NCBI GenBank assembly: GCA_023053685.1
Contig: JALIGW010000010.1
Coordinates: forward strand, 10,925,919 to 10,989,918
Length of the DNA stretch: 64,000 nt
Direction of reading: 5' to 3'
DNA from: Diadophis punctatus similis
Taxonomy: Eukaryota; Chordata; Lepidosauria; Squamata; Dipsadidae
The notes under the pieces were generated by a model. The model ran no database searches, was not told the origin of the DNA, and saw nothing but the letters and a program-made list of their open reading frames with translations. Numbering within the stretch: position 1 is the stretch's first letter; every line of letters starts with the position of its first letter. The position numbers and the translations under genes were made by a program. This document shows positions 33,285-47,154 of the stretch, in pieces.

Positions 33285-33295
33285 GGGGGGAGGGA
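33283..33295 (+). promoter_or_regulatory. Gypsy1 polypurine tract
   Basis: AAGGGGGGAGGGA directly before the 3' LTR; primes plus-strand synthesis in this class. Confidence 0.85.
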
Positions 33296-33513
33296 TGTTA
33301 TGTCCCTACATTTGCATCTTAGCTGGGAAGTTCCCAATCTGGTCCAGCTTATTGTCACCAACAGGATGCTCCTGATTGGCCCTGGTCCAAGCCAGAGCTA
33401 TCCTATTTAAACCCCAGCTGCACTGGGGTCTTGGCTGTTGTTTCCCACCATGACCTAATAAAGAGCTGAAGCCACTCACTCACCTCCTGCCTCTTCAGTA
33501 TGAGAACTTAACA
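33296..33513 (+). repeat. Gypsy1 3' LTR
   Basis: 218 bp, TGTTATGTCC to GAACTTAACA, followed by TGTTG (33514-33518), the target duplication. Confidence 0.93.
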
Positions 33514-33518
33514 TGTTG

Positions 33519-33870
33519 CACTTTGGTTGCACTGATGGCTCTTTTGATAGATGACTGGATCCAAATCCAATTCCTTAGTTCAAATGGATGGAGGGTCTCT
33601 TCTGGAGGCAGCATCTGGGTCAGTGTGATCTGCTTCCAAAGGTTGTGGATTCGCCTGTGCAGGGTTGAAAAATATAAGAACAGGGGCCCCTCCCCACTTT
33701 GTGGGTGACCCTCCCAGAAAAGGCATTGTTAGTCTGACATAGGAATGGAGAACAGAAGATAAGAAATGGAGAAACGGAGTAGGATGGTTTTTTGACGTTT
33801 CTGAGGCTTTTCCTTATGGCTAATATTTTATTTGGGATAATGGGGGGGTTTGATTTCTTCTAACATAATG
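33519..33870 (-). mobile_element. ERV2 piece beyond Gypsy1
   Basis: Minus-strand continuation of the DNA at 18085. A frame with LHPFEL and NWIWIQSS hints at an integrase C-terminal region. The far end (33790-33870) is similar to the first 85 bp of the ERV2 LTR, reading TGTTAGAAGAAATCAAACCC against TGTAAGAAGAAATCAACCCC. A large internal deletion would be needed to bring these together. Weakly supported. Confidence 0.35.
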
Positions 33871-34305
33871 TTCATCAAATTTATATAAGAAACAATTGGT
33901 CTCTACTGGGGTGCTAGTCCTGCTGACTCAAAATGACATGTGGCCTCTGAATGATAAGGATTGTGGTCTGATATAGATTAATCAGGAAAGACAATCACTC
34001 AAACTTTAATAAGGAACAACAACGCTGCAAATAAAATTCCCTAGGTTACAAAATAAATTAATAAAAATTCAACGAATGAGGGAACAATAACCAAATGGAA
34101 ACAAATAGTTACTATATGAGGAGATTATAAAGTCAGTGATTGAATAAAGTTCACAATTCAGTTCGAAAAGACCATTTTCATTCTTAGAGTTTACAAATAG
34201 CCATGTAGTTGTACAATTGAATAAAATTTCCCACAATACCTTTTGAGGCTAGTAAGCCAGGGACATTTCCTATACAAATTCAGAATGAACTTGATAATGT
34301 TTATC
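33871..34305. other. AT-rich DNA without recognised feature
   Basis: No frame, repeat terminus or regulatory signal that I can support. Confidence 0.5.
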
Positions 34306-34307
34306 TT

Positions 34308-35815
<1,508 letters not shown>

Positions 35816-36639
35816 CATTAATTGTATAGCATTTGTCAACTGTAAAATCTCAAGCTGAGTTTATCTCCTGGTGACCATATGACATGACCATGTAGTTATC
35901 TTGGCAATAATGTGGAGCCTTTTTCATCTTTTTTTTTAATTTGTCTTTTTATTTACTGTTGGTATCCTATCCAACTATTAATCAATTCCAACCTTGCTTA
36001 AATATTTTGACTTCTGCCAAGGCCAGCTAGATGTAGCCACTTGCTATAATTTCATGACTGTAAAATTGCAACAAAATTCTTATTATAATAATCCAAGCAT
36101 AATAATAGCTAATCTTTTAATCAGATCTGAAATGCAGTTCAGTTCTGGCTACTTGGACTTAACTATTTTTCATTTAAAAACTGCTTTGAAAAACTGCTTT
36201 AATTTTCTATTTCTGAATCAGCATCAGAAGGATTGTAATTCTTCACCTACAATAACTCCTCCATAACTATCCAGGCACACAGTGCATAACTCACACTGTT
36301 TATTTGTGCAATAAAAATGATCAAGGCAATGATACCTTCCGCAATCATGCCAATTTCCCTACTGTTTCTTCCTCTCTTTTTTTCTTAAGCCATTGGAAAT
36401 CTGTTGAGAACAGAAGTTGAAACTCCTGTACAAAGTGGGGTTTTTTTCTTTTTCTTTTTTTGAATGAGAGTAATAGAAATCATCTGTCTAGAAGCATACC
36501 TCTAAGGGTAGAAATGTAACCACTAACAATGGCCATCCATTAGCAATGGATCTTGCCACCCAACACTTTAGTGCCCACTTCTAAAGTTTATCAAAATCAC
36601 AAAATTCTGAAGAGTTAAGCAAATCAACGATATGTGCAA
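35816..36639. other. AT-rich DNA without recognised feature
   Basis: A 90-codon frame at 35994-36266 has no recognisable motif or homologue known to me and is probably chance. Confidence 0.5.
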
Positions 36640-36845
36640 AGCTGCCACATTTTGAAAAAGGATATAGTAGAGCTGAAAACAAGTCCAGAAATACAGCAGG
36701 CAACAAAAAGGACCAGGGATCTTGAACACCTCATATATAAGGATAGACTTGAACATAAAGGTCATATTAGCTTAGGGGAAAAAACAATGAAGGGGGACAT
36801 AATCATGGAATGGAGAAAGGAGACTGAAAAAAATATTTCTCTCTG
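36640..36845 (+). pseudogene. CR1-type LINE fragment (RT C-terminal region)
   Basis: The frame reads EHLIYKDRLEHKGHISLGEK and KGDIIMEW, matching the usual CR1 LINE landmark (E-LxYExRLxxLGLFSLxxRRLRGDxI) with decay. The DNA also resembles the common CR1 3' coding end. Short, without its 3' terminus. Confidence 0.5.
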
Positions 36846-37740
36846 AAACCATTAGGAGCAAACATTTTCTAGAGAAGGTAACTGGAAACAGAGAACAATA
36901 AAAGAAAGTAGTACCATATTTTTCGGAGTATAAGACGCACCTTTTTACCCCCCAAAAGAGGGTGAAAATTTGGGTGCATCTTATACACCGAATGTAGCCC
37001 CATCCACCCATCGGCCCCCACCCGTCGGAGGTTTTCAGCCTCGGTGCATAACATTTTTGGGCGGTTCCAGGTGGCGGAGATTCTCACTTCCACTCGGAGG
37101 TTTAAAATAAACCCTATCACCCTATGGGCATTTAATTGGAGTGGGTGGGTGGGGGATGATTTTCATGGGGACAGAAGAGGGACTTCGCACCAAAGGTTCT
37201 GCCGGCGCCAGCAGGCACCAGCAGGTTGAGCGGAGCCTGCGCCATGGAGGAACCCCCCACCCCATGCCTTCCCCCCTCTCCCCCGCCGCTGGCTGCTTTG
37301 CCTTTCTCCATGCGTGTTGCAGAAGAGCTAGGAGGGGAGCCCAGGTGGGGAAGAAGAGAGCATGGAATGCGGGGATCCAACCTCCCCGATCATGATCAAG
37401 CAGTCCTCGGAGGCCAGCTGCCAGGGGCACAATCCATGTGGTTCTCCGGCCAGGAAACTTTGTAATGGGAAGAGTAGAGGGGGGAAACCCCTCTAGCTGC
37501 AAAGCCTGCTCTGGACAACAGGAGCCAACGCAGCCTTTCAAAAGCAAGGTTTTTGGAATGAGGGAGGAAAGTTTATATGAGGCTAGGAGCGGGCGTGTCT
37601 CTCAATTTCCAAAGTCGTTTGATTTCCATTTCACTGATTGCTCTCGTGAGAACTCCGCTGCTGCCAAGGCTGTTTGTGAGATGGAAGGGTTTGTCCAGGT
37701 GCATGTGGTGCAAGGCATGGCGTAAACCAGCTGCAGTAAT

Positions 37741-38340
37741 GCTTTATTTATTTTATTTATTTATTTATTTATTTTATTTGTCAAACATGTACAGGATAGT
37801 AGTTGTTTGTATAAACATAACATAAGTAAAAACTACTGATAAAAGAGGAAAATAGGACAGTAGGACAGAGACGGTAGGCACAGTGGTGCGCTTATGCACA
37901 CCCCTTACAGACCTCTTAGAAATGGGGAGAGGTCTACTGTAGACAGTCTAAGGTTAAAGTTTTGGGGAGTTGGGGAAGAAACCACAGAGTAAGGTAGTGC
38001 ATTCCAGGCATTGATCACTCTGTTGCTGAAGTCGTATTTCTGCAGTCGAGTTTGCTCTTAAACTTACATTAAATTTGAATCTATTATGTGCTCGTGTATT
38101 GTTGCGGTTGAAGCTGAAGTAATTGTTGACAGGAAGGACTTTTTGATATATGATTTTATGAACTACATTTAGATCAGATCGGAGGCGGCATAGTTGTAAA
38201 TTGTCTAATCCCAATATTTCAAGTCTGGTGGAATAAGGTATTTTATTGCGAGCAGAGGAGTGGAGAACTCTTCTAGTGAAATATTTCTGGACTCTCTCGA
38301 TTGTATTAATGTCTGATATGCAGTGCGGGTTTGCCATTGT
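37741..38340 (-). pseudogene. Rex1-like LINE, 3' part of reverse transcriptase ORF
   Basis: Minus-strand frame of 127 codons (37954-38337) with INTIERVQKYFTRRVLH, YSTRLEILGLDNLQLCRLRSDL and VHKIIYQKV, the typical C-terminal region of CR1/Rex1-clade LINE RTs. It ends in a 3' UTR with a (TTTAT/AAAT) tail at about 37741-37780. The 5' end is truncated near 38340 inside the foldback element. Confidence 0.7.
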
Positions 38341-39469
38341 TGCAATTCTGATTTCAGCGATCGGGACGCAGGGCGCGTTACAGCGCTAGTAACGCGCCAG
38401 GCGAACGTCTCCTGTTTTACCCGCTTTCAGTGATTCGGTGGGAACCACAACCTCACGCCCTGCGTCCCGATAGCAGAAATCAGAATTGCAACAAATGGCT
38501 TTCCTCCCCAATTTCAAAAACCTTGCACCTCTCCCAGTGCAGGCTTCGCAGCTGGAGGGGTTTCCCCACCCCACTCTTCCCATTACGAAGTTTCCTGGCT
38601 GGAGAACCACATGGATCGTGCCCCTGGCAGCTAGCCTGCGAGGACTGGTTGATCAGGATTGGGGAGGACGGATCCCCCCCATCCCATGCTCTCTTCCCCA
38701 TCCCCAGGCTCTTCTCCGAGCCCTTCCCCACCACGTGCAGAGAAAGGTGAAGCAGCCGGCTGCAGGGGAGGGGGGAAGGCACGGGGTGGGAGGTTCCTCC
38801 ATGGTGCAGGTGGCTCCGCTCAACCTGCTGGTGCCCACTGGCGCCGGCGGCTTCCCCATCCAGGTGAAGCACGATCTTCAACTGGGCATGTGGAAGCCAA
38901 AAAAAGTGCATTGTGTTTCAGGTGGCAGGCAGTTCCAGCCAGTGCTGCCACCCGAAAATGCTTTCCTATCCCTGTTCCCCGATGCACATTGCAGAGCTGC
39001 ATGCCTTCCTCCTCCTTCTCCGCAGACTCACTTTCCGTTTCTTCCTAGCCAGATCCATCTCCTGGGCCAGGAGCAGAAGCCGACTGCCCTCTGCCTGGGT
39101 TGTCTGGAGTAGGGGCAGGCAAAGCCCAGCAATGTGTTTATGAGATGGCAGCGTCCAGGAGGACTGAAGTGCTGCGTCTCTATCAGACCTTGCTGCGAGA
39201 AAGCCAGACTTTCAATGCCTACATCTATAGGTAGGAAGCCTTCGGTGCCAAGTCTCTCTTTTTCCCCCATGAAAATCATCCCCCACCCCACCCAACCCAC
39301 TCCAGTTAAATGCCCATAGGGTGATAGGGTTTGTTTTAAATGGATAAAACGATATGTGCTGCTCGTTATCAAAATCCGAGTGGAAGTGAGGATGCCGCTG
39401 ATCCTGGTAGGCAGAGGCAAATTGTTTTTTTCTTGTTTTGCTCCCCAAAAATTAAGGTGCATCTTATAC

Positions 39470-39535
39470 TCGGGAGTAGGGCGGCATAGAAGAACAAATA
39501 ATAAATAAATAATAAATAAATAAATAAATACTTTG
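39470..39535 (+). mobile_element. Minimal L2 tail insertion
   Basis: TAGGGCGGCATAGAAGAAC followed by AATAAATA repeats is the last few dozen bases of an L2-type LINE. GGTGCATCTTAT occurs on both sides (about 39451 and 39536) and may be its target duplication. Confidence 0.55.
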
Positions 39536-39566
39536 GTGCATCTTATTCTCCAAAAAATACGGTACT

Positions 39567-40700
39567 TCATGCACCACACAGAACTGACTTGGTAGCTTTC
39601 AAGGGGAATGGATAAATTAATGCAGATGAGTCACCAGAGCTCATTGTCAGCCCTGGAGGCCATCTTTTACTTTGGATCTTCAGGGCTGCCACACTTGGTG
39701 GATGGGCATGCTGTAGGAAATGGGAGGTGGGGTGGATGGAGACAGGGTGAGATGTATAGCCATAACAGCGTTCTTTTCCCTGGGAGTCAAGGACATTCAG
39801 CCTGCACCTGGAGAGTCGTGACTGGGAAGCAACTCCAGTTGGGACTGGGACATGATTGGACCATGTGATGGACATGTGGGTGCAGGGGAAGGAACTTTGA
39901 TTTTGATTTGGGTGGGGAAAACCTGGAGGCCTTTCAGATTCGGGTTTTCCCAGATGTGCCAATATGACATCTCTAATAAAATGGAACTTTGAGGAGAATG
40001 CCTGCCTTGGAGTTTTACTTCTGCTGGGGGTGTTACTTGGAACCCTGACACTCATACTATTATGTATATTACTCCTCTCCCCACTGAACCATGGATTTTA
40101 TCAAAGAATTTACCAGCTTATTCATATTCTGATATTTTACAAAATAATAATTTTGATTATAGTACTAATGCACTAATATTTAGTACTAATGTACTAATAC
40201 TTCCTTCAGGTTTTGAAGGAAATGTCATATTAATAATACAACTAAATAAAAATGTTGTTCCTGAGCTAGAAAGAAAAAATATTCCTCTAATTGTTACTTA
40301 ACTTTAGAAACTATTAAGCTGAAAAACCAGAGGCTTTTCCATTAGTATCTCAGGGGGAAACTACAGTTTTAATTCTGCATGGCTTGTTTACATATCATTA
40401 TATATTAATGTAGTGTTAAGAATTAAAGGGGCAGAATATCAGTTCCCTGAGCATCTACACTATTTTTTTAGTAAGTAAGTAATTTCATGCCTGACGTTGG
40501 ATGTAATATTCCGGATAGGGTTCTGGATGCAGCTTTTCTGGTATGCAGAAAAGAGGTAGAAAAAATATGAGCCAATCAATATATTATTATAACATGCCAG
40601 GCTATTTTTGCATGATCAGCAAAAATTCTTTCAATTTCCAGTAAAGGCAAAAATGGGAATAAACTGCAAGTGCCCTCCTATGTTTTCAGCGCCAATTGTA
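39567..40700. other. DNA without recognised feature
   Basis: Mixed composition, AT-rich in the second half. Frames of 70-160 codons near 39.6-40.3 kb lack motifs and overlap on both strands. Nothing that I can support. Confidence 0.45.
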
Positions 40701-40739
40701 TACATTTACTGAGTTATGGGGAAAAATGAGTCAACTGTT

Positions 40740-41060
40740 ACATCCCTTATGTTGAAAATCCTACTGAATGTTTCAAAGGTGGTGTCATATCCAACATCTT
40801 TATCCAACATCTTCTTTAAAACTTCCAGTGTTGGAGCATTCACAACTTCTGGAGGCAAGCTGTTCCACAGATTAATTGTTCTTTCCTGACAGTTAGAACA
40901 ATTAATCCATGGAATAGCTTGCCTCCAGAAGTTGTGAATGCTCCAACACTGGAAGTTTTTAAGAAGATGTTGGATAACCATTTGTCTGAAGTGGTGTAGG
41001 GTTTCCTGCCTAAGCAGGGGGTTGGACTAGAAGACCTCCAAGGTCCCTTCCAACTCTGTT
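40740..41060. mobile_element. CR1-L3 LINE 3' ends in head-to-head palindrome
   Basis: The right arm (about 40893-41060, plus) is the CR1-L3 3' coding end and UTR, with AACTTCTGGAGGCAAGC in reverse and CTTGCCTCCAGAAGTTGTG forward. The left arm (about 40790-40895) is the same region inverted. Arms of about 95 bp match at roughly 90%. The right arm leads into an (ATTCT)n tail. The left arm continues into other sequence encoding FETFSRIFNI. Confidence 0.85.
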
Positions 41061-41139
41061 ATTCTATTCTATTCTATTCTATTCTATTCTATTCTATTCT
41101 ATTCTATTCTATTCTATTCTATTCTATTCTATTCTATTC
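41061..41139 (+). repeat. (ATTCT)n microsatellite at a CR1-L3 3' end
   Basis: Sixteen or so units of ATTCT directly after CAACTCTGTT, the CR1-L3 terminus. Confidence 0.97.
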
Positions 41140-41661
41140 ATCATTAGTTTTACAACCAGGTACTAAAATTCTAGCTATGCATCTGAGCAATACATATTGA
41201 CAGACACCAAGAACACAATTCTAAACATTGGTGGTGATGATGGAGAACAAGATCACCACAGAGCAAGCAAAATCATCCTGCCAATCCATAGCTTAATGAC
41301 AGAAATGAAATTACTAACAGTTCTATTTCATAACGCAATCATTCAACGAAGAAACTCTAGAGGGGTTTGCAAACCCTGATGCTTTGCACAGAGCCAATTC
41401 CCAATTGAAGATAAGAAAAAAAAAGAATTCTAAACATCTTCATTCTTGTCCCCTTGTGTATAGTAAGCAATGATTAGAAAAGTCAAAAGAATCCAGGATC
41501 AATTCTGAATGCATTTTGAAATTAAATCAGCACGATGTTCTGCATTTGTCTGATTGTATGCAAAACTGCTGAGCCATACCGTCATCCTTTTCCTTTAATT
41601 TAACAGAATTTATTCTGAACTGAGCACCTAGGTTTGAAAACTGGGAAGCATAATAAGATAA

Positions 41662-41665
<4 letters not shown>
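41140..41665. other. AT-rich DNA without recognised feature
   Basis: No feature that I can support. Confidence 0.5.

Positions 41666-41752
<87 letters not shown>
41666..41752. repeat. (GA)n microsatellite
   Basis: About 43 uninterrupted GA units. Confidence 0.98.
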
Positions 41753-41753
<1 letters not shown>

Positions 41754-41949
41754 AGATCACCTGTCCCTGTTTCTGGTTTGGAATACAGTGCAGCTTTGCC
41801 AAAATAAATAAACTCAGCTGCCAAATACAAGCCATAGCCATAGTCTCCTAGGTAAAATATTAAGAGAAGTTTGGGAATGACTCCCATGGATTCTTATCTG
41901 CTTGCTAAATTCCCTGGTTCTAATTATGTGGATACCATGTCCATTACAT

Positions 41950-42262
41950 TTCTCAGGGGTTGCCACAAAGAAGAGGGAGTCAAACTATTCTCCAAAGCAC
42001 CCGAGGGTAGAACAAGAAGCAATTGGTGGAAACTAATCAAGGAGAGAAGCAACTTAGAACTAAGGAGAAATTTCCTGACAGTTAGAACAATTAATCCGTG
42101 GAATAGCTTGCCTCCAGAAGTTGTGAATGCTCCAACACTGGAAGTTTTTAAGAAGATGTTGGATAACCATTTGTCTGAAGTGGTGTAGGGTTTCCTGCCT
42201 AAGCAGGGAGTTGGACTAGAAGACCTCCAACGTCCCTTCCAACTCTGTTATTCTATTCTAAA
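41950..42262 (+). pseudogene. CR1-L3 LINE 3' fragment
   Basis: Begins in the coding end ([12 protein letters not shown] in one frame), passes WNSLPPEVVNAPTLEVFKKML and DNHLSEVV and ends with GTTGGACTAGAAGACCTCC, CAACTCTGTTATTCTATTCT. This is the same 3' end as at 41.0 kb. Heavily 5'-truncated, typical of this family. Confidence 0.85.
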
Positions 42263-42771
42263 AGATTTCTTCACAAATCTGTCCCACTTTTATAGCCTTA
42301 GCTAGTTCTTCTTACCTGCTACTACAGCTTCAAATAAAGAGATGTGAAAGCCTAATAAATACACACTATTTTCAGCTTTTTATTCAATCCCCTGCCAACT
42401 GTACATTTTTAGCCACCATCACATATCACATATATATTTTTCATAGGAAAAAGCAAAGGATTCTAAAGATTACCCAAGATTTTCTGTGTAGAAATAAGTA
42501 CTCAGTCTTTCTCTAGGGCAGGAAGAAAAAAGGGAAGGAAATATAGTTTATATAATAAATGTCAGCTTCTTTCTTCCTCCTCAGTTTCTGTTAGTCATTT
42601 TTGCAGTTCAATGGCTGGTGCTTCAGACATTTCTCATTATTTTGACAGTTTAGTTATTTCAAAAAACCCTTAACCATTAATAGATAGCCCCAAAACATCT
42701 AGGGGTGGTGGTGGTGGTGAAGATGATGATGATATCCATTCAGTCATGTTCAACTCTTGGCAATTCTATGG
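42263..42771. other. AT-rich DNA with short GGT/GAT repeats
   Basis: Nothing recognised except a short (GGT)n-(GAT)n run near 42704-42733. Confidence 0.5.
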
Positions 42772-42779
42772 GCCAAGTC

Positions 42780-43457
42780 CAGGGGCGGGTTCCTAATTTT
42801 TTTACCACCACTCTGTGGGCATGGCTTATTTTGTGGGTGTGACTTGCCAGCCATGTGACCGGGTGGGCATGGCTTGCTGGTCATATATTAGTTATTTCAG
42901 AGAGATGTTACTACTATTTTTGCTATTTTATACCTTACATGAAAAGCTTTGCATACAAAGTGTGTGTTACATCATGGCAACACAGCAACCTTTATATGCA
43001 GAAAATGCTATAGTTAAAAGACAAGCAAGTCTCATACAGCATTTTTGGTTTCAGTCATGGATTCCTTAGACGAAAATATTGAGGACTGTTAAAAGAACAG
43101 TATCTTTTAACAGTCCTCAATGTTTTCGTCTAAAGAATAACAGTATAAAACTGTATAAAATTAACAGTATAAAAGGTTAAGCTTTCAGAAAACGCCCACT
43201 TTGGGAAGCCTTAGGCAAAAGCGAAGGAAAAGTGTCAAATGCGAGCTTCTTATTATTTTGAAGTGAAGGGATGGGGAAAGACTTAATTGTCAGGTTTCTG
43301 GGCATGCGCAAAAGAATTTTTTTTAAAAAAAATTTTTTAAATTTTTTTTAATGGCGGCGCCCAGGCACCGGCAACTGACCGCACCGGTACTGTGATGTCA
43401 CCAGCGGGCCGCTACCGGTGCTATAGAGTGGACCGCACCGGTAGGAACCCACCACTG
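42780..43457. mobile_element. hAT MITE, ACCGGT family, complete with 8-bp TSD
   Basis: Element of 678 bp starting CAGGGGCGGGTTCCTAA and ending GGTAGGAACCCACCACTG. It is flanked by GCCAAGTC (42772-42779 and 43458-43465), the 8-bp duplication expected of hAT transposition. The right part contains GGTACTGTGATGTCACCAGCG, shared with 45172-45513. No transposase. A 30-bp hairpin lies inside at 43066-43133. Confidence 0.93.
43066..43133. repeat. Near-perfect 30-bp hairpin with 8-nt loop
   Basis: Left arm 43066-43095 begins TTAGACGAAAATATTGAGGA; the right arm 43104-43133 is its reverse complement with one mismatch (T against C, a G-U pair in one RNA strand). The loop is AACAGTAT. Nothing similar is seen in the sister MITE at 45172. 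Confidence 0.95.
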
Positions 43458-43465
43458 GCCAAGTC

Positions 43466-44525
<1,060 letters not shown>

Positions 44526-45163
44526 AGAGCTTTTATCCTTCAGGTTTACGATTATTTTTTGCTCAAGAGTTTTGCCCCAATTATGTATTCAATTAGCTTC
44601 TTCCTGTCTTGCAAATGAATTTGACTATTGCCATGTATTTCTTTCTCCCTGCCAACAAAAGTTTCTGTTATCATTTATGAAAAATCAATGTGTTTCATGT
44701 TGTTCAGAAAAGAACGTTGTTCTGTCCAATAGCTGTAAATGAGAGGACATTTAAGCTACAAATCTTTGTCACTCAAGCATGAAAACAGCATTGGTGTTCC
44801 CGCTGGCAAACAGCATGGTTTCTAAAGGATGAAGTTACCACATTGTAGGTCCACACCGAATTATTTACCTGGGGGAAAAACCAGAGGGAAAACCAAAGGG
44901 AAAAAAAACTTTTTACATAATCACTTAAAATCACAGTATGAAAAGAAAATAATGATATTAATTGCATTGTATTGGGATTAGAGATAGCTTTGTCTAAAAG
45001 GGATATTACTTTTTTCTTAATTTAAGCTTTTTTCTTAAAGAATACTCTAATTAAATTATTTTGATTTATCTAAAATTAAAATTAAAATCTAAAATGTAGT
45101 TCTCTACGTTTCTTTGTGTAGGTGCCAATTTTTATTGGCCACATAAATAGATCTTCTCTGATG
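44526..45163. other. AT-rich DNA without recognised feature
   Basis: No feature that I can support. Confidence 0.5.
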
Positions 45164-45171
45164 ATCTACCC

Positions 45172-45513
45172 CAGGGGTGGGTTCTAACTTACCTCGCTGC
45201 CAGTTCACTTCCTCCTGCACTGCGTGGGCGCGCTGTGTGGGCGCCCGTGCGCTTTGTGTGCATGTGTAGTGCCGAAAAAATTTAAAAAATCCCCCCCAAA
45301 AGCCAAAAACAAGATGGCGACAGCATGCACAGTGCCAGAAACTCGGCTTCTGCACATGCTGAGAAGAAAAAATAAATAAATAAAATTCAAAAAAAATGGC
45401 GGCACCCACGGACCGGCACCGACTGAACCGGTTCTGTGATATTATCGTGACATCACCAGCGGGTCACTACCAGTTTAGGTGAACTGGTCCGAACCGGGAG
45501 GAACCCACCTCTG
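45172..45513. mobile_element. hAT MITE, ACCGGT family, complete with 8-bp TSD
   Basis: 342 bp, starts CAGGGGTGGGTTCTAAC, ends GGGAGGAACCCACCTCTG, flanked by ATCTACCC (45164-45171 and 45514-45521). Its right third aligns with the 42780-43457 element (ATGGCGGC, ACCGGTTCTGTGAT, CACCAGCGGG). Non-coding. Confidence 0.93.
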
Positions 45514-45521
45514 ATCTACCC

Positions 45522-46139
45522 CCAATTTATCTCTCCAGGTCTTCTAAAATGCACTCATTACCATTACCATTACAATTCATCTAACTGTATATTATAAATT
45601 GAAGGAGGGAAGAAGTGAGGGGCAGAAGAAGGAAGGCTATTCCAAAAGCTAGAAAGTTGAGAGTTATGAAGTAATTTTAAATAGCTACCTTTTCAAACTG
45701 AGTAACTCTACACAACACCCAAAACTTCCTTAACAGCTAACTTGAAATATATTTTATCCAATTATTCTGTAACTGTTTAATATATTTGTTAATAATTATG
45801 TATTCTAGTTTGTTAAACTAAAATAATGTAGGTGTAGTCATAAGAGGGCAGCATAAATTAAAATTAATATGTCATACACACCCACACCCACACCCACACC
45901 AGAGGATAATGTAATAGAATGTATCAATTTATCACTGACAAAACAGCTGAGATTCACATGGCAGATACTTTCTATTCATTAATAAAATATTTAGATCTTT
46001 TAATTTAGCTAGTCATTAACAACATACAGTGTTTTTTGAATATGCAATATGCTTATACATAATTGGGGCTCTGGAAAATATCAACCTACTATGGAAAATA
46101 CCAACTTAACTACATAAAATATAGGTCACACTCCTGTCC
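45522..46139. other. AT-rich DNA without recognised feature
   Basis: A short (CACACC)n run near 45880 is the only structure. The last part before 46140 may already be decayed L1. Confidence 0.45.
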
Positions 46140-46757
46140 TAAAGCTAAAAAAAATTGGATTAAAATTAGGAAATGGTTAGAAGAAATAGCGGAACAAATA
46201 TAGATCTGAGGCTGAGATATTCTTATTGGGACTATTAAACAGAAAATATACTAAGGAAATACAATCTCTACTTCTGCACATAATTACAGCTGCAAGAATA
46301 GCATATGCCCAAAAATGGAAAAACGATAAAACACCATCTGAGGAAGAATTGATAGGGAAAATGCTGGACTGCACGGAGATGGACAAGTTAACAAAAGAGA
46401 TAAAAGAAAAAGAAGAGACAGATTACTAATTGGTCTGGGATAAACTATACAACTGGTTAGAGATTAGAAATAGAGATTAAGGTTCAATGATGAAAGGTGA
46501 AATGAGAAACAGTGTGGGTAAAACATAATGGTGTTATAAGTAATTAATGTGAAGAAATAAAGATAGAAATGTGTACATAGGTCAATAAATACAAAAACAA
46601 TTAGAGAAGTCTAAAAGGGAAAAATGTAAATAATAGAATACATACCAAGACGAAACTGTTGTAAAAAGTGAATTTATGTTGATGTGTTGATGTGTGTTCT
46701 CGTTTGTTTGTATCGTCTTGTAGTTTTAAAAACTAAAATTAATAAAAACTGTGTGTG
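46140..46757 (+). pseudogene. L1 ORF2 C-terminal end and 3' UTR
   Basis: Frame 46226-46429 reads AARIAYAQKWKNDKTPSEEE and EMDKLTKEIKEK, the conserved L1 ORF2 C-terminal region (AARI-YAQ-WK, then E-AEMAKLT in other L1s). The 3' UTR ends ACTAAAATTAATAAAAACTG. 5'-truncated. Confidence 0.75.
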
Positions 46758-47150
46758 GGGGGGGGTGTCACACTACAGCAAAGAATGCAAAATACATTAC
46801 AACTTTAAAAATGAAAATCATTAAAATTACAGGGTTTTTAGATAGTTCCCATCAGCTGAATTATGAATTACAATGTACCTTGTCCAATCCCTGGAATTTT
46901 GCCTGAGATGAATTTATGAGGTTGCATTAGTGCTGTTACCATAATAATGTATCAATGTGGAATGCAAAAGTGAAGCTGAGCAAGCAAATTATCTCTACTT
47001 TTGCTGCTTTCCTCAGGAACGTTACGTTAAGAAGAAATATTCTAGTTTGTAAAATTGTAAAAAAGTAGTAATTACAAAATCAAATTTAATCTACATTGTT
47101 TGTGGAACCATCTCATTTCTAAGTGAGGTGTTCTCCAGATATTTTAAACT
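46758..47150. other. DNA without recognised feature
   Basis: Nothing that I can support. Confidence 0.5.
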
Positions 47151-47154
47151 ATTC

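Larger units (their letters stand above)
36912..39566. mobile_element. Large foldback DNA transposon, about 2.65 kb
   Basis: Left end TACCATATTTTTCGGAGTAT and the reverse complement of the right end TACCGTATTTTTTGGAGAAT. Long inverted arms: 37040-37190 pairs with about 39250-39400, and about 37190-37530 pairs with about 38510-38860 in opposite orientation. The loop holds a Rex1-like LINE and a further small palindrome (38336-38376 against 38454-38495). Open frames inside the GC-rich arms are antisense shadows. No transposase is recognised. Such ends (GTATTTTTCGGAGTATAAGACGC type) are widespread in vertebrates; I do not assign a superfamily. Confidence 0.7.

Noticed and set aside
35994..36266. 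90-codon frame as a possible small host gene
   Set aside because: No motif, no splice context and AT-rich surroundings; expected by chance.
37122..39143. Several overlapping 80-200 codon frames on both strands
   Set aside because: They lie in the inverted arms of the foldback element, so the same DNA is read twice in opposite directions. No conserved motif.
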